The notes under the pieces are model-generated. The model did not search any database, was not told the DNA's origin, and saw only the letters and a list, made by a program, of their open reading frames with translations. Positions 22,055 to 30,670 of a stretch of 64,000 nucleotides of DNA are shown one piece after another; the stretch's first letter is position 1, and each line of letters starts with the position of its first letter. Source of the DNA: Nocardia puris (GTDB lineage Bacteria; Actinomycetota; Actinomycetes; Mycobacteriales; Mycobacteriaceae); NCBI RefSeq assembly GCF_003315035.1, contig NZ_QNRE01000002.1, positions 496,001-560,000 on the forward strand. The letters run 5' to 3'. The translations under genes were made by a program, and so were the position numbers.

Positions 22055-22744
22055 CTATTTGCCCTCGCGCGTCCAGTCCACGCGGCCGAGGGTGGTCCAG
22101 TCGTTGCCCGCCCACTCCCAGAGCAGGCGGGCGACCAGCTGCGGGTCGCGCAGCTGCGCGGCGAAGAAGTGATCGGTGTGGGCGCTGTCGTGAATCTCGA
22201 CGGTGTAGTTGTCGGAGCCGTCGCGGTAGGTCTGGATGAAGGTCTGCGGATCGCCGGTGCGGCTGATGATGAGGAACGGCGTCGCGGCGAGTCCGGACAG
22301 ACTCGGCACCCACGCGTACAGCTGATGTTCGGTGACCGAGGTGTACTGCCGCTCGCCGCCGATGTCCACGTCGGCGACGCGCAACCCCGGCGCGGAGCGC
22401 AAGGTGTGGGCGCGCGCGTCGTAGATCTCGTAGTCGAAGCCGGTGAGGAGATCTTCGAGGAGTTGCCGCACCGGGCCCCCGGCGTCGGCCACCGCGGGAT
22501 CCCTGCGCCTGCGGTCGAGTTCGTCGGCGGCCGTCACCCGCACCACGCTGCCCGCCGCCTCGATGCGCACCCTCGCGTGTGAGCGCGTGGGGGGCACGGC
22601 CGCATTCCACGCCGTCAGTCCGGGCACCAGGAGGAGGCGTAGGTCGCCGTCCAGTGGCAGATCGCGTTGCGACCGGACATACTGGGCGACCTCGCCCGGC
22701 GTGGAAACCGCCCCCGCGGGTACGACGACGTACTCGTAACTCAC
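22055..22744 (-). CDS. Hypothetical protein
   Basis: 229 residues, soluble, no signal or membrane segment. The N-terminal half has MSYEYVVVPAGAVSTPGEVAQYV. The C-terminal part (YTVEIHDSAHTDHFFAAQ...WEWAGNDWTTLGRVDW) loosely resembles Imm1-type immunity proteins of actinobacteria, but the match is from memory and weak. It converges with the CMD gene (3 bp between stops). Confidence 0.65.
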   Translation of the reverse strand: MSYEYVVVPAGAVSTPGEVAQYVRSQRDLPLDGDLRLLLVPGLTAWNAAVPPTRSHARVRIEAAGSVVRVTAADELDRRRRDPAVADAGGPVRQLLEDLLTGFDYEIYDARAHTLRSAPGLRVADVDIGGERQYTSVTEHQLYAWVPSLSGLAATPFLIISRTGDPQTFIQTYRDGSDNYTVEIHDSAHTDHFFAAQLRDPQLVARLLWEWAGNDWTTLGRVDWTREGK

Positions 22745-22866
22745 GTCACCAAACTAGCCCCGGCGGCTGCCCACCGCACCCCCTGGCGAAACGTGAAATC
22801 CGGCTCAGCGCAGCGGTTTCCACCGCTAACTCCCGGCTAGGCCCACCGCTAATCGATCGGCCGGGC

Positions 22867-23175
22867 TCAGCGCGTGGATCCGCCGCCCGCCCACGCGCAC
22901 TCACCGGCCGACTGCTGCGCCTGGGTGGTCGCGGCGCCGCATCGCGCGCCGGCATCGTCACCGCCCGGCGAACGCACCGGCACCAGCCCGGCAACCGACG
23001 CGACGATGCCGACCGCCGCCAATCCGATGCCGAGATCGATGAGGATGCGGTCCAGGCGCACCCCGCCGACCGTCGGATTCCTCCACCGCCAGCTGACCGC
23101 CAGCACGAACGCCACCGCCGCGAACACCGTCAGCGCGATCCCCACACCCGCGAGCACATCCTGCACGCCATCCAT
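22867..23175 (-). CDS. Small two-helix membrane protein
   Basis: 102 residues from ATG 23175 (an alternative start lies at 23196). Two hydrophobic segments (GIALTVFAAVAFVLAV and IGLAAVGIVASVAGLV) flank a basic loop WRWRNPTVGG; the C-terminal tail has two cysteines and is probably extracytoplasmic. No family recognised. Confidence 0.55.
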   Translation of the reverse strand: MDGVQDVLAGVGIALTVFAAVAFVLAVSWRWRNPTVGGVRLDRILIDLGIGLAAVGIVASVAGLVPVRSPGGDDAGARCGAATTQAQQSAGECAWAGGGSTR

Positions 23176-23340
23176 CGGCACAACCCCTGTCGTCACGGCG
23201 GATCGCGCCGCGCCCCCTCGGGAGCCGTCGCGCGGACGACCCCGCCCCCAGCGTCGGGCAACCTATCGCACCCGCCGCACCGCCCGCAAGATCACCCGCA
23301 CGGGTGCCGTGGTCCGGAGCGGACACGTAGCGTGGGAAGA

Positions 23341-24714
23341 ATGAGTGAACGTCTGGTCGTCATCGGCGCCGACGCGACGGGCATGTCGTCGGCCTCCCAG
23401 GCGCGGCGGATGGCCGGGCCGGCGGATCTCGAGATCGTCGTGTTCGAGCGCGGGGGCTTCAGCTCCTACTCCGCGTGCGGGATTCCGTACTGGGTGGGCG
23501 GCATCGTGGCGCACCGCGATCATCTGATCGCGCGCACCCCCGAGGAACACCGCGCCCGCGACATCGACCTGCGCACCCGCACCGAGGTCGTCGAGATCGA
23601 TGTGCCGGGGCGCCGCGTGCGCGCCAGGAACCGCGACACGGGCGCGGAGGAGTGGACGGCCTACGACAAGCTGGTCATCGCGACCGGCGCGCGGCCCATC
23701 CGCCCGCCGCTGCCGGGTATCGACGCCGCCGGCGTGCACGGCGTGCAAACCCTCGACGACGGACAGGCGCTGATCGAGACGCTGGAGGCCACCGAGGGCA
23801 AGCGAGCCGTCGTGGTGGGCGCGGGCTATATCGGCGTCGAGATGGCCGAGGCGCTCATCACGCGCGGCTACGAGGTCACGATGGTCAGCCGGGGCACCGA
23901 GCCGATGTCGAGCCTGGACCCCGATATGGGGGCGCTGATCCGGAAAGCCATGTCCGGCATGGGCATCGACGTCGTCTGCGACGCGGAGGTCACCGAGATC
24001 CGCATCGACGAGTCGGGCCGGGCGCGCGCGGTGGTCACCGAGGACGCCGAATACCCCGCCGACGTGGTGGTGCTCGGTATCGGCGTGCAGCCGGAGACGG
24101 CGCTCGCCCGTGCGGCCGGGCTGCCGCTCGGCGAGCACGGCGGCCTGCTGACCGATCTGTCGATGCGGGTGCGCGGACACGAGAACATCTGGGCGGGCGG
24201 CGATTGCGTGGAGGTGCTGGACCTGGTGTCGGGCCGGATGCGCCACATCCCGCTCGGCACCCACGCGAACAAGCACGGCCAGATCATCGGCGCGGGCATC
24301 GGTGGCGGCTACGGCACGTTCCCGGGCGTGGTGGGCACGGCGGTGAGCAAGGTGTGCGATCTGGAAGTCGCGCGGACCGGGCTGCTCGAGGCCGAAGCCC
24401 GCGAGTCCGGGTTGCAGTTCGTCACCGTGACGATCGAATCCACCAGCCGCTCCGGCTATTTCCCGGAGGCCGCGCCGATGACGGTGAAGATGCTCGCCGA
24501 GCGCCGCACCGGCCGGCTCCTCGGCGTGCAGATCGTGGGCCGCGAGGGCGCCGCCAAACGCGTCGACATCGCCGCCGTCGCCCTCACCGCCCGCATGACC
24601 GTCGAGCAGATGACCGCCCTCGACCTCGGCTACGCCCCACCCTTCTCCCCGGTGTGGGACCCGGTCCTGGTGGCGGCGCGCAAGGCTGTCGCGGCGGTCG
24701 CCAAACGCGGCTGA
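23341..24714 (+). CDS. FAD-dependent CoA-disulfide reductase/NADH oxidase-type oxidoreductase
   Basis: 457 residues of the pyridine-nucleotide disulfide oxidoreductase class. FAD motif VVIGADATGMSSASQ at the N-terminus, active-site Cys in SYSACGIPYWVGG (about residue 44), NAD(P)H motif VVVGAGYIGVEMAEAL, second FAD motif in NIWAGGDCVEV, C-terminal dimerisation domain. The single redox Cys is the signature of CoA-disulfide reductases and NADH oxidases; in an organism using mycothiol the exact substrate is open. Confidence 0.9.
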   Translation: MSERLVVIGADATGMSSASQARRMAGPADLEIVVFERGGFSSYSACGIPYWVGGIVAHRDHLIARTPEEHRARDIDLRTRTEVVEIDVPGRRVRARNRDTGAEEWTAYDKLVIATGARPIRPPLPGIDAAGVHGVQTLDDGQALIETLEATEGKRAVVVGAGYIGVEMAEALITRGYEVTMVSRGTEPMSSLDPDMGALIRKAMSGMGIDVVCDAEVTEIRIDESGRARAVVTEDAEYPADVVVLGIGVQPETALARAAGLPLGEHGGLLTDLSMRVRGHENIWAGGDCVEVLDLVSGRMRHIPLGTHANKHGQIIGAGIGGGYGTFPGVVGTAVSKVCDLEVARTGLLEAEARESGLQFVTVTIESTSRSGYFPEAAPMTVKMLAERRTGRLLGVQIVGREGAAKRVDIAAVALTARMTVEQMTALDLGYAPPFSPVWDPVLVAARKAVAAVAKRG

Positions 24715-24789
24715 GGCGCCGCCCGATCGGCGACCCCCGATCGGGCGCGTGCTGGTTCACGGTGAACTATCGAACCGGTGCGGCACTAC

Positions 24790-24996
24790 TCGACGCTGCC
24801 GCCCTGTTCCGGGGAGCAGCCCGTTCGCCGCGATCGTCAGCAAGGTCTCGGCGCGCGCCACCGGATTCGGCAGGGACTCGGTCGCCGACACGATTCCGTT
24901 GACGAGCTGACATCGTCGACCGTGGTGCCCTGAGCGGCCGCACCCTCCCGCTGGGCACGGTCGAGCAAGCGCATGTTGCGGACGCGGTGCGCGAGC
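24790..24996 (-). pseudogene. TetR-family regulator, C-terminal remnant
   Basis: Reading the minus strand gives MRLLDRAQREGAAAQGTTVDDV and, after a one-base frameshift near 24909, QLVNGIVSATESLPNP then ARAETLLTIAANGLLP. Together these match the C-terminal ligand-domain pattern of TetR regulators (DRAQREG...TVDDV..LVNGI...LLTIAANGL). No DNA-binding domain or start codon is left. It is therefore a decayed fragment. Confidence 0.5.
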
Positions 24997-25002
24997 CGGG
25001 TG

Positions 25003-25416
25003 CTACGCCGCGCGGCGATTGATCGCTACGACCGGGATGACGCGGTCGGTCTTCTCGCGGTAGGTGCCGAAGTCGGTGTGCCGTGCGACCATGCGGTCGT
25101 AGAGCCGGTCACGTTCCGCGCCGGTGACGAATTCCGCTTCGGCGTCGAACTTTTCGGTGCCGACTTCCACGGTCAGTTCCGGGGTCGCACGCAAGTTGTG
25201 ATACCAGGCCGGGTGTTTGTCGGAGCCGCCGTTGGAGGCGATGAGGACGAGGCGATCACCGTCGGGCAGGAAGACCAGGGGAGTCGTGATGCGACGTCCC
25301 GATTTCGCGCCGGTGGTGGTGATGAGCACCATGTTGTCGCGGCCCTCGAAGGGGCCGCCGACCCGTCCGCCGTTCGCGCGGAACTCCTCGATCACGCGTG
25401 CGTTGAAATCGTTCAC
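25003..25416 (-). CDS. F420-dependent Ddn-family (deazaflavin) nitroreductase-like protein
   Basis: 137 residues. Contains MVLITTTGAKSGRRITTPLVF and SNGGSDKHPAWYHNLRA, the F420-binding signatures of the Ddn/FDOR-A family. Family members use reduced cofactor F420 on quinones or nitro compounds. Likely cytoplasmic or loosely membrane-associated. It lies 38 bp downstream of the ankyrin gene on the same strand. Confidence 0.9.
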   Translation of the reverse strand: MNDFNARVIEEFRANGGRVGGPFEGRDNMVLITTTGAKSGRRITTPLVFLPDGDRLVLIASNGGSDKHPAWYHNLRATPELTVEVGTEKFDAEAEFVTGAERDRLYDRMVARHTDFGTYREKTDRVIPVVAINRRAA

Positions 25417-25454
25417 CCCACGCCCAACGGGATTGCGGCCGGAGAATATTCCGC

Positions 25455-25847
25455 TCAGTCCGTCGGGTCCAGCAAGCCGGTCTTGCCGAACATGGCGGCG
25501 GCGTCGCGGGCGGACGGCGTGCCCGCGTCCGGATCGGCGCCCGCCGCCAGCAGCAGGCGGACGATCTCGTCCTCGCCCTTGAACACCGCGCCCGCCAGCG
25601 GGGTCTGGCCGCGGTCGTTCGCCCGGTCGGGGTCGGCGCCCCGCTCGAGCAGGGCGGCGACGGCGTCGCGGCGCCCGTGGTAGGCGGCCAGCATGACCAG
25701 CGTGTCGCCGCGGTCGTTGGTGAGGTCGGCGGGCACACCCGCGTCGAGGTAGGCGGCCAGCGTGTCGGCATCGCCCGTGCGCGCGAGGTCGAACACCGCG
25801 CCGGCCAGTTCGATCACTTTCTCCGCGTCGGGATCGTCAGCGCTCAC
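25455..25847 (-). CDS. Ankyrin-repeat protein
   Basis: 130 residues. Three to four ankyrin repeats (GDTLVMLAAYHGRRDAVAAL, GQTPLAGAVFKGEDEIVRLL) from residue 20 onward. Similar short ankyrin proteins often accompany catalase or other stress genes, but no such partner is here. It follows the siderophore-interacting protein gene by 38 bp on the same strand. Confidence 0.88.
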   Translation of the reverse strand: MSADDPDAEKVIELAGAVFDLARTGDADTLAAYLDAGVPADLTNDRGDTLVMLAAYHGRRDAVAALLERGADPDRANDRGQTPLAGAVFKGEDEIVRLLLAAGADPDAGTPSARDAAAMFGKTGLLDPTD

Positions 25848-25885
25848 CCACCCTTCCTACCAGGTTCGCCGCGGTCGAGCCCGGA

Positions 25886-26776
25886 TCAGAGCCCGGCCGC
25901 CTCGAGCGCCGCCTCGTAGAGGTCGGTGGCTTCTTCGCGCGAACGCCCCTCGTCCAAGGCGTTCTGGAACACCTGGAGCAACTCCTCGCCCCGCTCATCG
26001 AAGCGCGCGGTCCACACCTCGGCGTCCTGGCGCCAGTAGCCGACGATGTCGTAGCGGTCGCGGGTCCACCCCAGCGCCTCGAGGTGCTTCTTGGCGGCGC
26101 GGGTGTCGGCGGACTCGCCCGACAGCCAGCAGTACGCGTCGCCGGACAGGTCGATCTCGGCCAGCGTCGAGGCCAGCTGCGTGCGCGCGACGCCGTTGCC
26201 GGTGCCGACGAGCTCCACGATCTCGGCGTTCGGATGCTCGGGGAGATAAGCGATTTCGCTGCGGTCCAGCACCTCGGCGACCACGGTGACGCGCACCGAA
26301 GGATCGGTCTGCTCGAGGATGCGGGCCAGCGCCGGCAGCGCCGCCAGATCCCCGGCGAGGATGTGGTGGGCGGCCCGCGGGGGCGAATACCAGGACCGCG
26401 GCCCGGCGCCCAGCACCCGCCAGCCGGGTTCGGCGGCGCGCAGCCAGTCGATCGCCGGACCGTGCGCGTGCTCGGCGAAGTCGACCACCATCTCACGGGT
26501 CTCGGGGTCGTAGGAGCGGACGGTGTAGTTGCGGTGGCCGGTGCTGCGTTCCTCGTCGGCGATCTCCCAGCCGCCCAAGGCATTCGGGCGCTCGCTGGCG
26601 CGGGCGTGCAGCTCCTCGCCGTCGCGGGAGAAGTAGAAGGCCACGGACTCGTCACCCGGCTGGATCGGAACGTAACCGCGCCCGGTGCCCGGGCCGATCT
26701 CGAGGCGGGCGCGCAGCAGGTTGGCCGCGACTCGTTCGCGGGCGAGGAGGCCGGCAACGAAGTTATCCCATTTCAT
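25886..26776 (-). CDS. Siderophore-interacting FAD protein (ferric-siderophore reductase)
   Basis: 296 residues of the SIP/ViuB family. FAD-binding motif RNYTVRSYD (about residue 82-90), then the NAD(P)H domain with LAGDLAALPALARIL and CWLSGESADTR, typical of the family. It releases iron from imported ferric siderophores in the cytoplasm. An IdeR/DtxR box overlaps its start codon, so it should be repressed when iron is plentiful. Confidence 0.93.
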   Translation of the reverse strand: MKWDNFVAGLLARERVAANLLRARLEIGPGTGRGYVPIQPGDESVAFYFSRDGEELHARASERPNALGGWEIADEERSTGHRNYTVRSYDPETREMVVDFAEHAHGPAIDWLRAAEPGWRVLGAGPRSWYSPPRAAHHILAGDLAALPALARILEQTDPSVRVTVVAEVLDRSEIAYLPEHPNAEIVELVGTGNGVARTQLASTLAEIDLSGDAYCWLSGESADTRAAKKHLEALGWTRDRYDIVGYWRQDAEVWTARFDERGEELLQVFQNALDEGRSREEATDLYEAALEAAGL

Positions 26777-26794
26777 CAGCTCAGGCTAACCTAA
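26776..26794 (-). promoter_or_regulatory. IdeR/DtxR iron box at the siderophore-interacting gene
   Basis: On the minus strand the site reads TTAGGTTAGCCTGAGCTGA and matches 15 of 19 positions of the consensus TTAGGTTAGGCTAACCTAA. Its last base is the A of the start codon, which suggests a leaderless or very short-leader transcript. Confidence 0.8.
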
Positions 26795-26822
26795 CTTTCG
26801 GCCGAGGTGGGTGGTGAGGACC

Positions 26823-27584
26823 CTACTGGTCGGCGACAAGCTTCCGGTAGAGCACGCTGAAGTCCAGCGAATCGGCCGGGTCCGTCCGGGGGTGCGCGGT
26901 GCGGTCGACCTGGCGGTGCAGGGCTTCCATCTTCTCGTCGAGCTGGGTCGCCACCTCGGCGGCCTGCGCCAGGTCGGTGCGGAGATTCGGCGGCACTTCG
27001 CCCCGGTACTTGTAGTAGATCTTGTGCTCGAGGCTGGCCCAGAAGTCCATGGCGATGGTGCGGATCTGGATCTCGACCGGGACGCGCTCGGTGCGGTCGG
27101 ACCGGAACACCGGGATCGACACGATCAGGTGCAGGCTCTGGTAGCCGTTCGGCTTGCGGTGGGTGATGTAGTCGCGCTCCTCGAGGAGGGTGATGTCCTC
27201 CTGGCCGACCAGCATGTCGCGGATCTTGCGGATATCGGAGATGAAGCTGCACACCACCCGCACGCCGGCGATGTCGAGCACGTTCTCCCGGATCGAGGCC
27301 AGATCCATCGCGTAGTTCTTGCGCTGGACCTTCTCCAGCACGCTCTCCGGGGACTTGAGCCGCGAACCCACGTGCTCGATGGGGTTGTACTCGTGGGTGT
27401 TGTTGAAGTCCTCACGCAAGATATTGATCTTGGTGGTGATCTCCTCGATCGCGAACTTGTAGCCGAGCATGAAGTCGACGAACTGCTCCCGGAGCCCGCG
27501 TACCTCGTCCACACTCACCCACCCGTTGCCAGCAGGTGCTTCGTCCGGGGTCGAGGTGGGCTGCCAGGGTTTCATCGACCCCAT
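26823..27584 (-). CDS. Small alarmone synthetase, (p)ppGpp synthase RelQ/RelP-like
   Basis: 253 residues from ATG 27584 (or 27575). It has only the synthetase domain: SRLKSPESVLEKV and IAGVRVVCSF, then the catalytic HRKPNGYQSLHLIV and EIQIRTIAMDFWASLEHKI. The HD hydrolase domain and C-terminal regulatory domains of long RelA/SpoT are absent. It should transfer pyrophosphate from ATP to GDP/GTP. Only the short form is in this window. Confidence 0.93.
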   Translation of the reverse strand: MGSMKPWQPTSTPDEAPAGNGWVSVDEVRGLREQFVDFMLGYKFAIEEITTKINILREDFNNTHEYNPIEHVGSRLKSPESVLEKVQRKNYAMDLASIRENVLDIAGVRVVCSFISDIRKIRDMLVGQEDITLLEERDYITHRKPNGYQSLHLIVSIPVFRSDRTERVPVEIQIRTIAMDFWASLEHKIYYKYRGEVPPNLRTDLAQAAEVATQLDEKMEALHRQVDRTAHPRTDPADSLDFSVLYRKLVADQ

Positions 27585-27880
27585 TGTGCCATCGCCGAGC
27601 GTTTGCCCACGTCGCGCCGGGGTTCGGTGAGTCGTCCGCCGGATCGAGCGTTGATCGCGGGGGTGGTGCCGTGGGTTCAACCGCCCGGGGGAGTGAACCT
27701 GCGGCCTTTCGGGGCGTCGGTGGCTGGATCGGGTTCGCCGGGCCACGTGGATGGTCAAGAGATGACGGCGTTGACACTGTTGGTTGTGCGGTCGAATATT
27801 TCCGGTGTCATCTGCTGCTCGGACAGCCGCCGGCGGATCATCTGCGTACCTACGAAACCGAGCTCGAGCTGAGTCGATCG

Positions 27881-28609
27881 GTGATCGACGGTCCCGTCAT
27901 CCTCACCGTGACGGGCATGCTGGTGACGGGCGTCGCCTTCACCGCGATTCGGTTCATGGGCAAGAACCGGTCCGCCACGATCGTTGTATTGGGCATCGGC
28001 GCGCTCGTTTTCCTACTGACATTGGTCGTCGCGGGAACAGCGGAGGAGCGGCGGCAGGATCGATGGCGAGCGGAGCAGGCCGCCGCGTTCGCCGAGCAGT
28101 GGGATATCCGTGCGAGAGACAACGCGGAACTACCTGGCGGCCAATTGTTTTGGGCGAGGACCATTGAGGTCGATATCAGTGGTCGGACGACATACTGTTC
28201 GCTCACCGCGTTGCGCAGGGACCGCGAGACCGGAATGTGGGCAGTCCGGCCGACCGCAGCCGGTCACTCAGCCGATACACGAAACTCCGGCTCGACTGCG
28301 CGGACTGATCGAGCGCCCTCGACCGAACACCGGGCCCACCGCCCGTTACCCAACGGCAGGGTGGGGATGGGGCTGCGACGTGTGCGGGCTCCCCGAAAAG
28401 GTGCAACCACTCCGACACAGGACCACATCTGCACGGGGGTCCGGGGGCGCAGCCCGCCGGGCGGGGCGTGGGGGCTGCGCCCCCACAAAACACGACGAAA
28501 CGATGCCAGGCCCATGCTCTCCATGAGCATGGGCCTGGCATCGAGTTTCGTGTCCGGAGGGGGACTTGAACCCCCACGCCCGATAAAGGGCACTAGCACC
28601 TCAAGCTAG
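27881..28609 (+). CDS. Possible two-helix membrane protein or gene remnant
   Basis: From GTG 27881 the frame encodes two hydrophobic segments (VILTVTGMLVTGVAFTAIRF, ATIVVLGIGALVFLLTLVV), then a charged helix and a beta-like segment up to about 28270. After that the frame runs through a palindromic repeat and over the opposite-strand tRNA, which is unlikely to be genuine protein. There is no ribosome site. The first 130 codons look coding; the end is probably lost. Between 27585 and 27880 nothing is recognised. Confidence 0.25.
   Translation: MIDGPVILTVTGMLVTGVAFTAIRFMGKNRSATIVVLGIGALVFLLTLVVAGTAEERRQDRWRAEQAAAFAEQWDIRARDNAELPGGQLFWARTIEVDISGRTTYCSLTALRRDRETGMWAVRPTAAGHSADTRNSGSTARTDRAPSTEHRAHRPLPNGRVGMGLRRVRAPRKGATTPTQDHICTGVRGRSPPGGAWGLRPHKTRRNDARPMLSMSMGLASSFVSGGGLEPPRPIKGTSTSS
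28443..28484. repeat. GC-rich REP-like inverted repeat
   Basis: 13-bp perfect arms (GGGGGCGCAGCCC and its complement) with a 16-base spacer, preceded by GGGGGTCC. Elements of this GGGGGCGCAGCCCCC type are common between genes in actinobacteria. It may form a strong RNA stem downstream of tRNA-Leu. Confidence 0.6.
28501..28543 (-). terminator. Intrinsic terminator of tRNA-Leu (minus copy)
   Basis: Perfect 19-bp stem with a five-base loop, seven bases after the tRNA 3' end, followed on the minus strand by TTTCGTCGTGTTTTG. Confidence 0.85.
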
Positions 28610-28635
28610 CGCGTCTGCCATTCCGCCACCCGGAC
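28551..28635 (-). tRNA. tRNA-Leu (anticodon GAG), minus copy
   Basis: 85-base type-II tRNA. Acceptor GTCCGGG pairs with TCCGGAC (one G-T pair). Anticodon stem CTAGC/GCTAG with loop TTGAGGT gives anticodon GAG. Long variable arm TGCCCTTTATCGGGCG and T-loop GTTCAAGTC are normal. CCA is not encoded. It differs from the plus copy at 31008 by a single base. Confidence 0.96.
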
Positions 28636-28709
28636 CGGTGTGCTCAGCAAGGTTATCGGATACCGGCGCGCGGACCAAATCGCCCCCTGATCCGCTGGTC
28701 ACGCCGGGA

Positions 28710-28955
28710 TTACGGGGTGTTGTGGAACTGGCGGCGCAGGTCCCGGCCGACGTCCACCCGAGCATCCTGAATACCACCGAACGGCCACCCGAGCGCATGC
28801 ACCAACGCGACGTCCTCCCGCACCCTGATGCGTATCTGAGTGTATCCGGATGGTTCCGCATCGGGGTGCGCCGTCGGATCGGTCTCCACATGCCGCAACT
28901 TTCGCTCGGCACGATGTGGTCGTGTGTAGCGACTCGGGGCGGTACGCGCTCCCAT
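28710..28955 (-). CDS. Possible small hypothetical protein
   Basis: 81 residues; the second half (GYTQIRIRVREDVALVHALG, then GGIQDARVDVGRDLRRQFHN) looks protein-like with alternating charged and hydrophobic residues, the first part is basic and less convincing. No clear ribosome site and no family recognised. Lies in the 414-bp space between the minus tRNA and the HxlR gene. Confidence 0.3.
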   Translation of the reverse strand: MGARTAPSRYTRPHRAERKLRHVETDPTAHPDAEPSGYTQIRIRVREDVALVHALGWPFGGIQDARVDVGRDLRRQFHNTP

Positions 28956-29049
28956 CGCTCGGCGCTCGCGGAATCCCGGCGATCACCCCGGCGTTGCTCG
29001 AGTGGTCCTACCATGCGACGGAACACGAACGCGGCTGACGAGGTGTGAG

Positions 29050-29406
29050 ATGGGTGCGAAGCGAACCGGACCGTACGTGTGCGGGATCGACGCGGCGATG
29101 GACGTGATCGGCGGGAAGTGGAAGGCGCTGATCCTGTGGGAGCTCGAGGCGCACGGCGTGCGGCGGTTCGGCGAGCTGCGCCGCGGCCTGCCCGGCGTCT
29201 CCGAGAAGATGCTCATCCAGCATCTGCGCGAACTCGAGGAAGACGGGATCGTCGCCCGCGAGATCTTCCCCGAGGTTCCGCCCCGCGTGGAGTACCGCCT
29301 CACCGAGAGCGGCGCCGCCCTCAACGCCGCCCTGGAGCCCCTGGGCCTTTGGGGCCGCGACCGCATCGACCGGATCGGCGCCTCCCGCATCGAAATCCCC
29401 GCCTGA
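29050..29406 (+). CDS. HxlR-family transcriptional regulator
   Basis: 118 residues, winged-helix. Typical order: a Cys near the N-terminus (YVCGIDAAMDVIGGKWKALIL), recognition helix ELRRGLPGVSEKMLIQHLRELE, wing IVAREIFPEVPPRVEYRLT. The Cys suggests redox or electrophile sensing, as in other HxlR proteins. No divergent target gene is obvious. The last 9-10 codons and downstream sequence recur at 30891. Confidence 0.92.
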   Translation: MGAKRTGPYVCGIDAAMDVIGGKWKALILWELEAHGVRRFGELRRGLPGVSEKMLIQHLRELEEDGIVAREIFPEVPPRVEYRLTESGAALNAALEPLGLWGRDRIDRIGASRIEIPA

Positions 29407-29501
29407 CCACCCGACTCGGCGATCCGCCAACCACCCCATCATCCGCCGGCACCCCAACTCGCCAGGAGCACAACAGGACTCATGTCCAGGTGGCGGAAGT
29501 G
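29379..29501 (+). repeat. Duplicated flank, copy A (HxlR 3' end plus tRNA 5' fragment)
   Basis: About 123 bp covering the last codons of hxlR, the downstream spacer and an 18-base degenerate copy of the tRNA-Leu 5' end (GTCCAGGTGGCGGAAGTG). It aligns with 30891-31025, where the true tRNA follows. A short gap and scattered substitutions separate the copies. Confidence 0.8.
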
Positions 29502-29518
29502 CCCGGCAGGGCTGGGGT

Positions 29519-30601
29519 TCATGCGCCTCGAGCGGACCAGATGCGCTCCTCGGCGATCCGATCGGCGGCCCGTCCCGGGAGGATGGATTCCGTCCGCGAC
29601 TGTTCCAGCAGCGACGAAACGGTGTCGTAGATCGCGTCGACCTCGGTGCGGATCCGCTCGGCGCTCGCGCGCCGCAACTCACCGGCCACCTGAATGAGCC
29701 CGCCGGCGTTGGCCACGTAGTCGGGCACCCAGACGACACCCCGATCGGTGAGGATCTGTTCGACGTCGGGTGTCCAGAGCTGATTGTTGGCCGCGCCGCA
29801 GACGATCCGGGCGGTGAGGGTGGACGCCGTGTCCGTGGTGAGGGTGCCGCCGAGTGCGCAGGGCGCGTAGACGTCGAGGTCGGCGCCGAGAACGTGCGCG
29901 GCGACGGAGACGTCGGGGAATCGGTCGCGAACCCGGCGGACCGCGTCGGGGTCGACATCGGCGACGACGATGCGGGCGCCGTCGGCGTGCAGGAGTGCGA
30001 CGAGTTCGGTGCCGACCTTGCCGAGGCCCTCCACCCCGACCGTCCGGCCCGCGAGGGACGGTGCGCGCCAGATGCTGTCGGCGGCCGCGCGCATGGACTG
30101 GAACACCCCCAGTGCCGTCATGGGTGCGCTGTCCCCGGATCCCCCGGTCCGCGCCGAGCGGCCGACGACATGGTTCGTGACTTCGCCGATGATGTCGAGG
30201 TCGGCGGTATTCGTGCCGACGTCGCCCGCCGAGATGTATCGACCGCCGAGCGTGTCGATGAAGCGTCCGTACGCGCGCAGCAGGCCGGGCGTCTTGATCC
30301 GGTTCGGATCGCCGATGATCACCGCCTTTCCGCCGCCCAGGTCGACACCCGCGACGGCGGCCTTGTAGGTCATGCCGCGCGAGAGCCGCAGCACGTCGGT
30401 CAGGGCGGCACCCTGGTCCGGGTAGGGATAGAAGCGGGTGCCGCCGAGCGCGGGGCCGCGCACGGTCGAGTGGATTCCGATGATCGCCTGGAGGCCGGTG
30501 GCGGCGTCCTCGCAGAAGATCACCTGTTCGTGCGGATGCTCCGAGGCGTCCTCACGGTCGAATACCGTTGTCGCCGTGGCGTGTTCGAGGATCTGGGGCA
30601 T
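29519..30601 (-). CDS. Valine/leucine dehydrogenase (Glu/Leu/Phe/Val family)
   Basis: 360 residues. N-terminal catalytic domain with the glycine-rich GPALGGTRFYPYP and the active lysine in MTYKAAVAGVDLGGGKAVI; NAD-binding domain with VGVEGLGKVGTELVALL; substrate-side GGTLTTDT and CGAANNQL. It oxidatively deaminates branched-chain amino acids, feeding their breakdown or providing branched acyl starters. Length is normal. It stands alone on the minus strand between the two copies of a duplicated flank. Confidence 0.92.
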   Translation of the reverse strand: MPQILEHATATTVFDREDASEHPHEQVIFCEDAATGLQAIIGIHSTVRGPALGGTRFYPYPDQGAALTDVLRLSRGMTYKAAVAGVDLGGGKAVIIGDPNRIKTPGLLRAYGRFIDTLGGRYISAGDVGTNTADLDIIGEVTNHVVGRSARTGGSGDSAPMTALGVFQSMRAAADSIWRAPSLAGRTVGVEGLGKVGTELVALLHADGARIVVADVDPDAVRRVRDRFPDVSVAAHVLGADLDVYAPCALGGTLTTDTASTLTARIVCGAANNQLWTPDVEQILTDRGVVWVPDYVANAGGLIQVAGELRRASAERIRTEVDAIYDTVSSLLEQSRTESILPGRAADRIAEERIWSARGA

Positions 30602-30670
30602 GGGAAATCCTTCCTGTGCTTGTCGTGGCGCGAGAGCTTCGTGGTCGCGATTCGGCTCGATGTGGGGGCG

